DNA of 64,000 nt from Spirochaetia bacterium. Its GTDB lineage: Bacteria > Spirochaetota > Spirochaetia > Treponematales > Breznakiellaceae. Shown piece after piece: positions 8,872-16,755 of the stretch. Both the position numbers and the translations under genes were made by a program. The stretch covers positions 10,848 to 74,847 of the forward strand of contig BOAV01000001.1 of NCBI GenBank assembly GCA_026002045.1. Reading direction: 5' to 3'. The notes under the pieces are model-generated. The model was not told the origin of the DNA and did no database searches. It was given only the letters and a program-made list of their open reading frames with translations. Each line of letters opens with the position of its first letter. Within the stretch, counting starts at the first letter, position 1.

Positions 8872-8940
8872 GGTATATGACTAGACGGATTCCGGAAATG
8901 AAAAATCCGCGGTTCTGAGTTTCCGGGACTGTTTAATCAA

Positions 8941-8977
8941 CAAAGGCAAGGATGCCTTTGAAGACACTTCAAGGAGG
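8941..8977 (+). promoter_or_regulatory. CsrA-type binding sites in the flaB leader
   Basis: CAAAGGCA (8941-8948) and TGCCTTTG (8953-8960) form a perfect 8-bp stem with the loop AGGA. Eleven bases later the ribosome-binding site AAGGAGG (8971-8977) offers a second GGA motif. A GGA-loop hairpin plus a second GGA over the Shine-Dalgarno is the known layout for CsrA repression of flagellin mRNA (Bacillus subtilis hag). csrA and fliW are both in this window. Confidence 0.6.
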
Positions 8978-8982
8978 ATGAC

Positions 8983-9843
8983 ATGATCATCAACCACAAC
9001 CTCTCGGCTATGTTCGCCGACCGCTCTCTCAAAGTTACCCAAAACGTACTCACCAAGGATATGGAAAAGCTCTCTTCCGGGCTCCGTATCAACCGCGCGG
9101 GAGATGATGCTTCCGGGCTCGCGGTCTCCGAAAAAATGCGGAGCCAGGTCCGGGGCCTCCACCAGGCTTCCGCCAACGCCGCCAACGGCATTTCCTTCAT
9201 TCAGACCAGTGAAGGATTCCTCCAGGAAACCCAGGACATCATACAGCGGATTCGGGAACTGGCGGTCCAGTCTGCCAATGGGATCTATTCCGAGGAAGAC
9301 CGGATGATGATTCAGGTTGAAGTTTCCCAGTTGGTTGATGAAGTTGACCGGATTGCCAGCCATGCCCAGTTCAACGGCATGAACATGCTCACCGGCCGCT
9401 TTGCCCGTGAAACAGGGGGAAATGCCATTACCGCCTCCATGTGGTTCCATATCGGCGCCAATATGGATCAGCGGGAACAGGTGTTTATCGGTACCATGAC
9501 CAGCGCAGGCCTCGGAATCCGCAACATCGGGGATAACAGCTTTATCACCCTGGAAACTATGGACGGCTCCAACCGGGCCATCGGGACCATGGACAAAGCC
9601 ATCGAGATCATCAACAAGCAGCGGGCGGACCTGGGAGCCTACCAGAACCGGCTGGAACACGCCATTGTCGGCCTTGACATCGGCGCCGAAAACCTCCAGG
9701 CCGCTGAATCCCGGATTCGGGACACTGATATGGCGAACCAGATGGTGTCTTACACCAGGGACCAGATCCTCAGCCAGGCCGGGACCGCCATGCTGGCCCA
9801 GGCCAACCAGCGGACAACTTCGGTCTTGCAACTTCTCCAATAA
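8983..9843 (+). CDS. flaB: Flagellin FlaB (filament core protein), first copy
   Basis: A 286-residue flagellin with the conserved D0/D1 N-terminus ([42 protein letters not shown]) and C-terminus ([34 protein letters not shown]), and a short central part as in spirochaete core flagellins that build the periplasmic filament. The start follows AAGGAGG by 5 nt. It differs from the second copy mostly in the middle (residues 130-190). It is followed by a strong terminator and probably has its own FliA promoter and CsrA control. Confidence 0.95.
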   Translation: MIINHNLSAMFADRSLKVTQNVLTKDMEKLSSGLRINRAGDDASGLAVSEKMRSQVRGLHQASANAANGISFIQTSEGFLQETQDIIQRIRELAVQSANGIYSEEDRMMIQVEVSQLVDEVDRIASHAQFNGMNMLTGRFARETGGNAITASMWFHIGANMDQREQVFIGTMTSAGLGIRNIGDNSFITLETMDGSNRAIGTMDKAIEIINKQRADLGAYQNRLEHAIVGLDIGAENLQAAESRIRDTDMANQMVSYTRDQILSQAGTAMLAQANQRTTSVLQLLQ

Positions 9844-9862
9844 AGCGTTATAGTTTAATGTA

Positions 9863-9905
9863 ATGGGGAACCTCGAAAGGGGTTCTCCATTTACAACGTT
9901 TTTTG
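9863..9905 (+). terminator. Rho-independent terminator after the first flaB
   Basis: A 12-bp stem (9863-9874 with 9879-9890, two G-T pairs) is closed by a GAAA tetraloop and followed by TTTTTT at 9899-9904. It separates the two flagellin genes into different transcription units. Confidence 0.8.
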
Positions 9906-10038
9906 ACAAACACCCTTCGTGTACGACGGCGCGGAACGATTCTTTAGTAATAAATGACCGTTTCGCTCCGTATCCGGTAGGCCGGGAGGAATGGCGCGAA
10001 CCTCTTTCCGGTTTTACCGTCCGTGCGGTGCGGCTTTT

Positions 10039-10076
10039 GGCTATGGATAGCCTTTAGCATATCAAACGCAAGGAGG
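10039..10076 (+). promoter_or_regulatory. GGA-loop hairpin and ribosome site in the second flaB leader
   Basis: GGCTA (10039-10043) and TAGCC (10048-10052) form a stem with loop TGGA. AAGGAGG (10070-10076) follows 18 nt later as the ribosome-binding site. The layout repeats that of the first flaB leader, so CsrA may control both. I could not find a convincing sigma-28 or sigma-70 promoter in 9906-10038. Confidence 0.5.
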
Positions 10077-10081
10077 GTAAT

Positions 10082-10936
10082 ATGATAATTAATCACAACA
10101 TGAGCGCCCTGTACGCCAACCGTGAACTCGGTGTGACCCAGGGCGATGTGTCCAAGAGTATTGAAAAGCTCAGTTCCGGTCAGCGGATTAACCGCGCCGG
10201 GGACGATGCTTCCGGGCTCGCGGTCTCCGAGAAAATGCGGAGCCAGATCCGGGGCCTCAACCAGGCCGAGCGCAATATTCAGAACGGTGTATCCTTTATC
10301 CAGACCACTGAAGGTTATCTTCAGGAGTCCCAGGATATCCTGCACCGCCTTCGGGAGCTGTCGGTTCAGTCCGCCAACGGTATCTATACCGATGAGGACC
10401 GGATGCAGATCCAGGTCGAGGTTTCCCAGTTGGTCGATGAAGTCAACCGTATTGCGAGCCATGCTCAATTTAACGGAATGAATCTTCTGACCGGGGCCTT
10501 TGCCCAGAATTCTGTAACCAACAGAACGATGCAGCTCCAGGTCGGGGCCAATATGGATCAGAATGAAAGTATCTATATCGGAACCATGACCGCCCAGGCT
10601 CTTGGACTTACAAACGCTCAAGGTGAGGCCGGTGGTTTTTCCATTAGTACCCCCGAGGAAGCAAATCAGGCTATTGGAACTGTGGATTCCGCCTTACGGC
10701 TGATTTCCAAACAGCGGGCCGATCTCGGCGCCTACCAGAACCGGTTTGAAATGGCTTCCGAAGGCGTTGCCATTGCGGCTGAAAATCTTCAGGCCGCTGA
10801 ATCCCGGATTCGGGATGCGGATATGGCATCGGAAATGGTCAAATACACCAGGGATCAGATTCTGTCCCAGGCGGGGACTGCCATGTTGGCCCAGGCCAAT
10901 GTGCGGACCCAGTCGGTGCTTCAGCTCTTAGGCTAG
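10082..10936 (+). CDS. flaB: Flagellin FlaB (filament core protein), second copy
   Basis: A 284-residue paralogue of the preceding flagellin, starting [16 protein letters not shown] after a strong AAGGAGG site. Both terminal coiled-coil regions are highly similar to the first copy ([25 protein letters not shown] near the N-terminus, [19 protein letters not shown] at the end). The central section (about 135-185) differs. Spirochaetes normally carry several FlaB proteins that co-assemble in one periplasmic filament. Its own leader and the terminators on both sides suggest independent expression levels. Confidence 0.95.
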   Translation: MIINHNMSALYANRELGVTQGDVSKSIEKLSSGQRINRAGDDASGLAVSEKMRSQIRGLNQAERNIQNGVSFIQTTEGYLQESQDILHRLRELSVQSANGIYTDEDRMQIQVEVSQLVDEVNRIASHAQFNGMNLLTGAFAQNSVTNRTMQLQVGANMDQNESIYIGTMTAQALGLTNAQGEAGGFSISTPEEANQAIGTVDSALRLISKQRADLGAYQNRFEMASEGVAIAAENLQAAESRIRDADMASEMVKYTRDQILSQAGTAMLAQANVRTQSVLQLLG

Positions 10937-11000
10937 CCTACTGGCTAATTTCAGATTACAGATGCGTATTAAGAGACTTCTGGACGTCGTCTTTTGAAAC

Positions 11001-11039
11001 GCGGGACGAGGAAGCCGCGCCCTTCCCCGCCCCTTTTTA
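11001..11039 (+). terminator. Probable terminator after the second flaB
   Basis: GCGGG/GGAAG on the left (11001-11013) can pair with CTTCC/CCGC on the right (11022-11030), with an internal bulge, and is followed by CCCTTTTT (11031-11038). Confidence 0.55.
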
Positions 11040-11047
11040 GACAAGAA

Positions 11048-11158
11048 CGCCTGATATTTCAGGCGATATACATATCCCGTCAAGGATGACGGATTTTTAA
11101 AGGTTGGAGAAAAATTTTCGTTTTTCTCCCGGCAAGTTTAAGCGAAACTTAAACTTGC
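11048..11158 (+). promoter_or_regulatory. Leader of flaG-fliD with four successive hairpins
   Basis: Four perfect stem-loops follow one another: 11048-11065 (7 bp, loop TATT), 11077-11092 (CCGTCA/TGACGG, loop AGGA, followed by TTTTT), 11106-11129 (9 bp) and 11132-11158 (11 bp, loop CGAAA). The second has the GGA-in-loop form of a CsrA site and is also terminator-like. The ribosome site ACGGAGG lies just after the fourth. The 240-bp gap holds no gene. A GGCGATAT at 11062-11069 is a weak sigma-28 -10 candidate. Confidence 0.65.
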
Positions 11159-11176
11159 ATACACGGAGGTAGCACC

Positions 11177-11560
11177 ATGAGTATAGCCATAGCCCCTGCG
11201 GGTAACAAAACTCAACAGGAAATCCCCCAGGGACACAGAACTGCGCGTATTGCACAGGCCCATGCGGCGGAAATCAAAGCCGCGGCTTTTCAGAAATTTG
11301 AATCATCCCTGCCGGGAAACCGAAAGCCCGGTGAGAAGCCTCTGGAAATCAGCCAAACAGCCGCAAATCTTGAACAGATCAGCCTTGCGTTCGATAAAAA
11401 ACTCAAATTCGTGGTGGATCATGAATCCCATGAAGTAATTGTCAAGGTTATCGACAGCGCAACCGATAAGGTGATTAAGGTGCTGCCGCCCGAAGAATTA
11501 CAGCGGCTCCACAGCAAGATTAAAGAAACCATTGGTTTTTTGTTTGACGAACGGGTATAA
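11177..11560 (+). CDS. flaG: FlaG-family flagellar protein
   Basis: A 127-residue protein. The C-terminal half (about 72-127) carries the FlaG pattern: LKFVVDHESHEVIVKVIDS, then KVLPPEELQRLHSKIKE and a final GFLFDERV. The N-terminal half is Ala/Lys-rich and disordered in character. FlaG proteins influence filament length and usually sit next to flagellin and fliD, as here. It is preceded by the four-hairpin leader and is probably co-transcribed with fliD, 63 bp downstream. Confidence 0.85.
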   Translation: MSIAIAPAGNKTQQEIPQGHRTARIAQAHAAEIKAAAFQKFESSLPGNRKPGEKPLEISQTAANLEQISLAFDKKLKFVVDHESHEVIVKVIDSATDKVIKVLPPEELQRLHSKIKETIGFLFDERV

Positions 11561-11623
11561 CCGGGGACCTGGGCTGTAAGCCGGTCTAGCCCGGGGACGC
11601 GTCCTGGGAGGGGAATTCAGGGT

Positions 11624-13660
11624 ATGTCCGATATTTATGTGCCGGGTGTAAAAAGCCGGTTTGATACCGAAAAACTCATTGACGGCCTGATGAAGGTCGA
11701 ACGGATTCCCAGGGACCGTACCGAAAAAAACATCGAGAGTCTGGAATCCCAAAAGACCTACTGGCAGGAAATCGGCAGGCGCATAAATACCCTCAGGGAC
11801 AGCGCCCGGCTTCTCTATTCTTTTCAGAATCCCTTTAATGAACGGATCGGAAATTCCGCCGACAGCTCGGTTATTACCGCCACCGCAACACGGGAAGCCG
11901 TTGAGCGGGACTATCGTTTTACCGTAAAACAGATTGCCCAGGCGGACCGGTTTTTGTCCCGGCCCCTGGAGGATAATTTTAAGGTTGACGCCGGGACTTA
12001 TACCTTTTCCGTGGGAAAGGATGAGGTTTCCTTTGCCTTTAAGGGCGGCAGCCTGAAGGAATTTACCGATACCCTGAACCGCCGGGGCAAGGACAAAATC
12101 GGCGCCGGCCTTATCGCCGTTGAACGGGGCGCCAAATCCCTTTTAATTGAATCGAAGGTTACCGGCGCCGAAAACCGTCTGGTTTTCTCCGGTGATGCTG
12201 AAACGCTGGCCCTTAATACCGGTATGGTGGAACAATCAAGGGATTCCCGCCGGGACATCGCCTTGAATGCCCGGGACCTTAAACAGGTGTCCGACCCTAA
12301 TCTGATAAATGTCGAAGAAGACACCCTCCTGGTAAAGGCCGGGGCTTCCGCATCCATACCGGTTAGTCCGGCGATCCAATCCGCCCCCGCACTGGTACTG
12401 CAATTTGAAACCGCGGTGAACAGTAAATCCTCTGATGACCCATCCGCCGCGTCCGGGGAACCAACGGGGCCGCTTATTCCCTCCGCCGGGAGTGTGACCT
12501 ACAAGGGGATCACCGTCGAAAATGATCCCACCTCGGTGACCATGCCCAACGGAAAGGCCCCTTCTCCCCCGCCGCAGCGGGTGGACGATCTCCGCTCAAT
12601 CACCCTGACCTTTTCCGACGGCAGTACCGCGGCCCTCTCCCCGATAAACGATTCCCCGGAATTCAGTTCCGCACAGTACCGGCTCCAGGATGTTGCCGGG
12701 GGCAAGTCCGTTTCTTCCATAAATTTAACCAACCGGAACACCCACCGGGATATTTCCATCCGCAATATCGGGATCTTTGACCCCGATGCCCCGACAGGTT
12801 TGGCTCCCACGAACGCCATTTCCACCGCCCAGGATGCGATTGTCAATATGGATGGGATTGAGATAAAACGGCCCGCCAATACCATTGACGACCTGATACC
12901 GGGGGTTACCCTTACGGCACGGGGCTCCTCGGACCGGCCGGTGATCCTGGGAATACAGAGCGACCGGGAGCAGATCAAGGAATCGATCATCTCCCTGGTA
13001 GGGAATTACAACCGGCTTGTGGCGGAAGTCAATGTGGTAACCCGGAACGACGCCCAGATCATCGAGGAACTGAGTTACCTCTCCGATGATGAGCGGAATG
13101 AAATGAAAAAACGCCAGGGGGCTTTCTCCGGGGATATCACCCTGAACCAGTTCAAGAGCAGCCTCCAACGGGCCGTCTCAACCCCCTACCTTACCCAGTC
13201 GGAACAGGACCTTACCCTCCTTGCCCAAATTGGCATCGGGACCGATGTCAGGCGTTCCGGGGCCGGTTACGATGCAAGCCGCCTGCGGGGCTATCTTGAA
13301 ATTGATGAAAAAACCCTGGACGCGGCGCTGGAAACAAAGCTTCCCGCCATACAGCAGCTCTTTGGTTACGATACCGACGGGGATCTTATCATTGATTCCG
13401 GGGTGGCATTCGCCGTGGACAGCCTGACCAAGCCCTATGTGGAATCCGGGGGCTTTATTTCCCTTAAAACCGGGACTATCGACTCCCGGATCAGCCAGGA
13501 TAAACGGCGTATCGACACCATGGAGCGGCAGCTTGCGGCCAAGGAATCGGCCCTCAAGGTTCAGTACAGCCAGATGGAAGGGGCCTACAGCCGCATGGAG
13601 TCAATGTCATCATCGCTGGATAATTTTAGCCGGCAAAACAGCAATAGCAATAACAGGTAG
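11624..13660 (+). CDS. fliD: Flagellar hook-associated protein 2 (filament cap)
   Basis: A 678-residue FliD. The start MSDIYVPGVKSRFDTEKLIDGLMKVER and the following heptad region match the FliD N-terminal domain. The C-terminal domain ends in coiled coil (IDSRISQDKRRIDTMERQLAAKESALKVQYSQMEGAYSRMESM) and a Ser/Asn-rich tail. FliD caps the growing filament and is required for flagellin polymerisation. The ribosome site is GGGAGGGG, 8-15 nt upstream. It lies in the flaG-fliD operon, and the order flaB-flaB-flaG-fliD is typical of treponemes. Confidence 0.93.
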   Translation: MSDIYVPGVKSRFDTEKLIDGLMKVERIPRDRTEKNIESLESQKTYWQEIGRRINTLRDSARLLYSFQNPFNERIGNSADSSVITATATREAVERDYRFTVKQIAQADRFLSRPLEDNFKVDAGTYTFSVGKDEVSFAFKGGSLKEFTDTLNRRGKDKIGAGLIAVERGAKSLLIESKVTGAENRLVFSGDAETLALNTGMVEQSRDSRRDIALNARDLKQVSDPNLINVEEDTLLVKAGASASIPVSPAIQSAPALVLQFETAVNSKSSDDPSAASGEPTGPLIPSAGSVTYKGITVENDPTSVTMPNGKAPSPPPQRVDDLRSITLTFSDGSTAALSPINDSPEFSSAQYRLQDVAGGKSVSSINLTNRNTHRDISIRNIGIFDPDAPTGLAPTNAISTAQDAIVNMDGIEIKRPANTIDDLIPGVTLTARGSSDRPVILGIQSDREQIKESIISLVGNYNRLVAEVNVVTRNDAQIIEELSYLSDDERNEMKKRQGAFSGDITLNQFKSSLQRAVSTPYLTQSEQDLTLLAQIGIGTDVRRSGAGYDASRLRGYLEIDEKTLDAALETKLPAIQQLFGYDTDGDLIIDSGVAFAVDSLTKPYVESGGFISLKTGTIDSRISQDKRRIDTMERQLAAKESALKVQYSQMEGAYSRMESMSSSLDNFSRQNSNSNNR

Positions 13661-13661
13661 A

Positions 13662-13682
13662 AGCGCAAGGGGAATGATTGCG
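13662..13682 (+). repeat. Dispersed hairpin repeat, copy at the fliD/next-gene junction
   Basis: AGCGCAAGGGGAATG followed by ATTGCG: the same element as at 7980, 49921 and 61047 with one base deleted. Here it is intergenic and supplies the AAGGGG ribosome-binding site of the next gene. Confidence 0.55.
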
Positions 13683-13683
13683 A

Positions 13684-14523
13684 ATGACCATATGTATTAA
13701 CGGGAAAAAAGCGGATATCATACTGGAAAAAGAAAAAACCATTGGGGATGTCCTTGCGGGGCTTGATGACTGGCTCCGGGGATCAGGGTACTGCCTGAGC
13801 GGCCTTGAAACGGATGGCGAACGGGCGGATATCCTTTCCATGGACAGCTTCTTTGAAATGGAACTGACGGGTATTGAAAAACTGAATATTATAACCAGTT
13901 CCTGGACAGGCCTCGCGGCGGAAGCCCTGTTGGATCTGCTGCAAAATATTGGGGATTATGAAATGGCGGACTTTGAAGAACGGAGCCGCTTCAAAAACGC
14001 CTGGGAAACTCAGGCCGCTTCCCATTTTTTACAGGAACAGATCCCCGATATATACGGGCTTGCGGAAAAAACCTTTTCCGGCTTGGGGATGCCCTCCACG
14101 GAATTGCGGAAAATTCTTGAGGAACGGCTCTGGGAACTGGAAAATCCCCGGAGGGAAATCAACAACTCAGGGCACCTTATCAAAGGGATTGCGGCCCGGC
14201 TTGAGGAGCTCCCCCTGGATATTCAGACCGGTAAGGACGGTCGGGCTGCAGAAACAGTTCGGATCTTCTCGGAAATTGCTGAAAAACTGTTCAGGCTCTT
14301 TAATTTATTAAAAATAGAAGGATTTAATGCGGAAACCCTTACGGTAGATGACATTCCGATCTATACTTACATAGAGGAGTTTGGATCCGCATTGAAGGAA
14401 CTTCTGGCGGCCTATGAGTCCAGAGATGCGGTTTTAGTAGGCGATCTTGCGGAATATGAATTGGCGCCCCGGCTGCTTAAATTTTATTCCGCAATTAGTA
14501 ACCCCGCCGTATCGTCCGTCTAG
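13684..14523 (+). CDS. Conserved flagellar-operon protein of unknown function
   Basis: A 279-residue protein (ATG 13684; TTG 13678 is a possible alternative nearer to the AAGGGG site at 13667-13672). Residues 1-50 look like a small beta-grasp-type domain (MTICINGKKADIILEKEKTI). The rest is strongly helical and acidic with no signal peptide, cysteine pair or catalytic motif. The position between fliD and a PilZ protein suggests a cytoplasmic role in filament assembly or secretion, such as a chaperone, but this is only inference from context. Confidence 0.65.
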   Translation: MTICINGKKADIILEKEKTIGDVLAGLDDWLRGSGYCLSGLETDGERADILSMDSFFEMELTGIEKLNIITSSWTGLAAEALLDLLQNIGDYEMADFEERSRFKNAWETQAASHFLQEQIPDIYGLAEKTFSGLGMPSTELRKILEERLWELENPRREINNSGHLIKGIAARLEELPLDIQTGKDGRAAETVRIFSEIAEKLFRLFNLLKIEGFNAETLTVDDIPIYTYIEEFGSALKELLAAYESRDAVLVGDLAEYELAPRLLKFYSAISNPAVSSV

Positions 14524-14532
14524 GGAGAAATT

Positions 14533-15600
14533 ATGGGCAGTATGAAAATACTTTCCAGCGTCATAGAAAACATCATCTTTGTGATCATCGTGGTGATGAT
14601 TATCGGTATTCTTATCGTTGTTAATAAACTCAGGAAAAAGGGGAAGCTCAATTCGCCATCCCTGGGGGACAGTGAATTCAGCGCCAATGCCCAGGGCGCC
14701 GGTAAAAACAGCGACTTTTCCCTGCGCCGCTTTGCCTGTTCCACAGGATTGGACAAGAATCAAACCAGGATGCTGGAGTTTGTCTTAAAGAATGATGAAG
14801 TAACTGATCCCGCAGAATCACTCCGGGCCCCCGAACTCCTCGACCGTCATTTTAAGAAAGCCTATCAGACCATTACCGATGGCACAGCCAAACCGGATAC
14901 CCAGGAACGGCTTGCTTTGCTTTTCTCAATCCGGAATATTTTGGAAAACAGCAATATCACTTCCACCCGCCAAATTGCGGAAAATACCGATACGGTTATC
15001 ACCGTAGGGAAAGAGAGCTATACCAGCAGGGTACTTTCCGCAAAAGGAAAGAACCTGGTGGTAGAAAATCCCCGGAACTCCGGGGGCGAGAGCGTCAAGC
15101 CGGAGCGGAACAGCAGGGTAACCCTTTCTTTCTTTGCCCGGTCCGAAAAGGGGTTTTCTGTGGAAACCCAGGTTGTGGGAATCGAAGAGTCCGAGGATGT
15201 GTCAAGGCTGCGCCTGGCCCATTCAAACCGGCTGCAGTACCAGTCTAAACGGCAGTTCCTCCGCAAACAGACGGCGATCCCTGCGGATTTCTACCTTGTG
15301 CGCCTGGAAAATATTGAGAAAGAGAAAAAATTGGTGGTAGAGAAGGAGAAACTAAGCGGTAAAATTATGAATATCTCCATCGGGGGCTGCGCCATACAAA
15401 CCAATAGTTCCATCGCCTCAGGAGTCAGGCTTAAAATTGAATTTTCTCCTACAACGGCCCTGAAAGCCGCGGTGCTGGGGCAGGAACCGCGGACAAATCA
15501 GAATGGGACAACCATGGTGATGCATATTAAATTCCTTAAAGTTCCCCGTAAATCCATGAATGCCATCAATGCCTTGGTATTTGAGTACAGCGACGGCTAA
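14533..15600 (+). CDS. Membrane-anchored PilZ-domain protein (probable c-di-GMP receptor)
   Basis: A 355-residue protein with one N-terminal transmembrane helix (about 9-31) and a cytoplasmic part. The C-terminal PilZ domain has both c-di-GMP-binding motifs: RQFLR (RxxxR, residues 240-244) and NISIGG (N/DxSxxG, residues 280-285). The region before it (about 160-230) resembles a YcgR-like N-terminal beta domain. It probably tunes motility in answer to c-di-GMP, given its place in a flagellar operon. The start is ATG 14533 after GGGAGAAATT, 9 bp behind the upstream stop. Confidence 0.85.
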   Translation: MGSMKILSSVIENIIFVIIVVMIIGILIVVNKLRKKGKLNSPSLGDSEFSANAQGAGKNSDFSLRRFACSTGLDKNQTRMLEFVLKNDEVTDPAESLRAPELLDRHFKKAYQTITDGTAKPDTQERLALLFSIRNILENSNITSTRQIAENTDTVITVGKESYTSRVLSAKGKNLVVENPRNSGGESVKPERNSRVTLSFFARSEKGFSVETQVVGIEESEDVSRLRLAHSNRLQYQSKRQFLRKQTAIPADFYLVRLENIEKEKKLVVEKEKLSGKIMNISIGGCAIQTNSSIASGVRLKIEFSPTTALKAAVLGQEPRTNQNGTTMVMHIKFLKVPRKSMNAINALVFEYSDG

Positions 15601-15601
15601 T

Positions 15602-16039
15602 ATGCCGATAGTAAAAACCTCATCCCCGGAAGAAACCTTAGGGTTGGGGGAACGGCTTGCCCCTTACCTGCGTCCGGGCAGCGTCGTTGCCCTGCGGGGA
15701 GGCTTGGGGGCAGGCAAGACCTGTCTCGTCAAGGGAATAGCCCGGGGGCTTGGAATAACAGACGAAGTAACCAGCCCTACCTATACCATCGTTTCCGAAT
15801 ATGCGGGGGGCATTCCCCTTTATCATATTGACGCCTACCGTCTTACGGGGGATGATGATTTTGCCGGTCTGGGGGGTGAAGAAATTCTCTACGGCAGCGG
15901 GATTTCAGTCATTGAATGGAGCGAACGCCTCCCCCGCTCCCTGCCGCCTGAGGCTATTACCATTGATATTGAAATATGCGGCGGGGAAAATCGTACTATC
16001 CGCATCACCGGAGTGGATGCCGGGACGGAGCTTGCATAA
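15602..16039 (+). CDS. tsaE: tRNA threonylcarbamoyladenosine biosynthesis ATPase TsaE
   Basis: A 145-residue protein when started at ATG 15602, 1 bp after the PilZ gene stop; an upstream in-frame ATG at 15560 would lie inside it. Walker A is GGLGAGKT, followed by TSPTYTIV and the Walker B-like ISVIEWSERLP. TsaE hydrolyses ATP within the TsaB-TsaD-TsaE complex that makes the universal t6A37 modification of ANN-decoding tRNAs. The stop codon shares one base with the tsaB start. Confidence 0.92.
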   Translation: MPIVKTSSPEETLGLGERLAPYLRPGSVVALRGGLGAGKTCLVKGIARGLGITDEVTSPTYTIVSEYAGGIPLYHIDAYRLTGDDDFAGLGGEEILYGSGISVIEWSERLPRSLPPEAITIDIEICGGENRTIRITGVDAGTELA

Positions 16040-16728
16040 TGAACATCCTCGCCATTGATACGGCCGCCAATGTTTTGTCCGTGGCCCTGTCTGTAAGCCG
16101 GGCCGACAGTAATCCTGAGCAGCGCTGGTATTTTGAAGCCGATGCGGGGCTGCGGCATTCGGAAATTCTTATGGACATGGCGGACATGCTCATGAAACAG
16201 GGAGGGCTTCAGCCTGCGGAGCTTGACCTTGTGGCCTGTATGAAGGGCCCCGGTTCCTTTACGGGTCTCAGGATAGGCTTTTCCGCAGCCAAGGCCCTGG
16301 CCCTGGCCCTGGAAATTCCCTTCATCCCCATCCCTACCCTGGACTGCATGGCCGCAAGCTATTCCGCATGGCCGGGCATCGTGGTCCCCGTAATCAATGC
16401 AAAAAAACAGCGTTTCTTTACCGCCCTGTACCGGGGGGGAGTGAAAATTACAGATGACAGGGACGCCGATGCTGCGGCCATAGCGGCCCTCCTCTCCAAA
16501 GCGCTTGCTTCTTCCGTACTTATCACCGGCCCTGATGCGCCGCTCCTTAAGGACGAACTGGTTAAGCTTATCCCGGTGGGGATCCATATCGACCCGGCAT
16601 GCCGGAAAGGCCGGGCCATGGAATTGCTGGAGCTTGCAAAAAAAAACATTGGGACGGATACCGGGGAGAATAATTTTTTTGCCGGACCGGAATATTTACG
16701 GAAAAGCGACGCGGAACTTAATAATTAA
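16039..16728 (+). CDS. tsaB: tRNA threonylcarbamoyladenosine biosynthesis protein TsaB
   Basis: A 229-residue ASKHA-fold protein starting MNILAIDTA. Characteristic features are the HSE segment (LRHSEILMDMADMLM) and the KGPGSFTGLRIGFSAAKALA loop. It is the non-catalytic partner of TsaD. The ATG overlaps the tsaE stop (TAATG), so the two are translationally coupled. Length is normal for the family. Confidence 0.92.
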   Translation: MNILAIDTAANVLSVALSVSRADSNPEQRWYFEADAGLRHSEILMDMADMLMKQGGLQPAELDLVACMKGPGSFTGLRIGFSAAKALALALEIPFIPIPTLDCMAASYSAWPGIVVPVINAKKQRFFTALYRGGVKITDDRDADAAAIAALLSKALASSVLITGPDAPLLKDELVKLIPVGIHIDPACRKGRAMELLELAKKNIGTDTGENNFFAGPEYLRKSDAELNN

Positions 16729-16755
16729 TCTAACGTAGTTTTTAAGGAGGAATAT

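Noticed and set aside
9906..10038. Sigma-70 promoter from TTGACA at about 9903 for the second flaB.
   Set aside because: The TTGACA overlaps the T-run of the terminator and no -10 sequence lies 16-18 bp after it.
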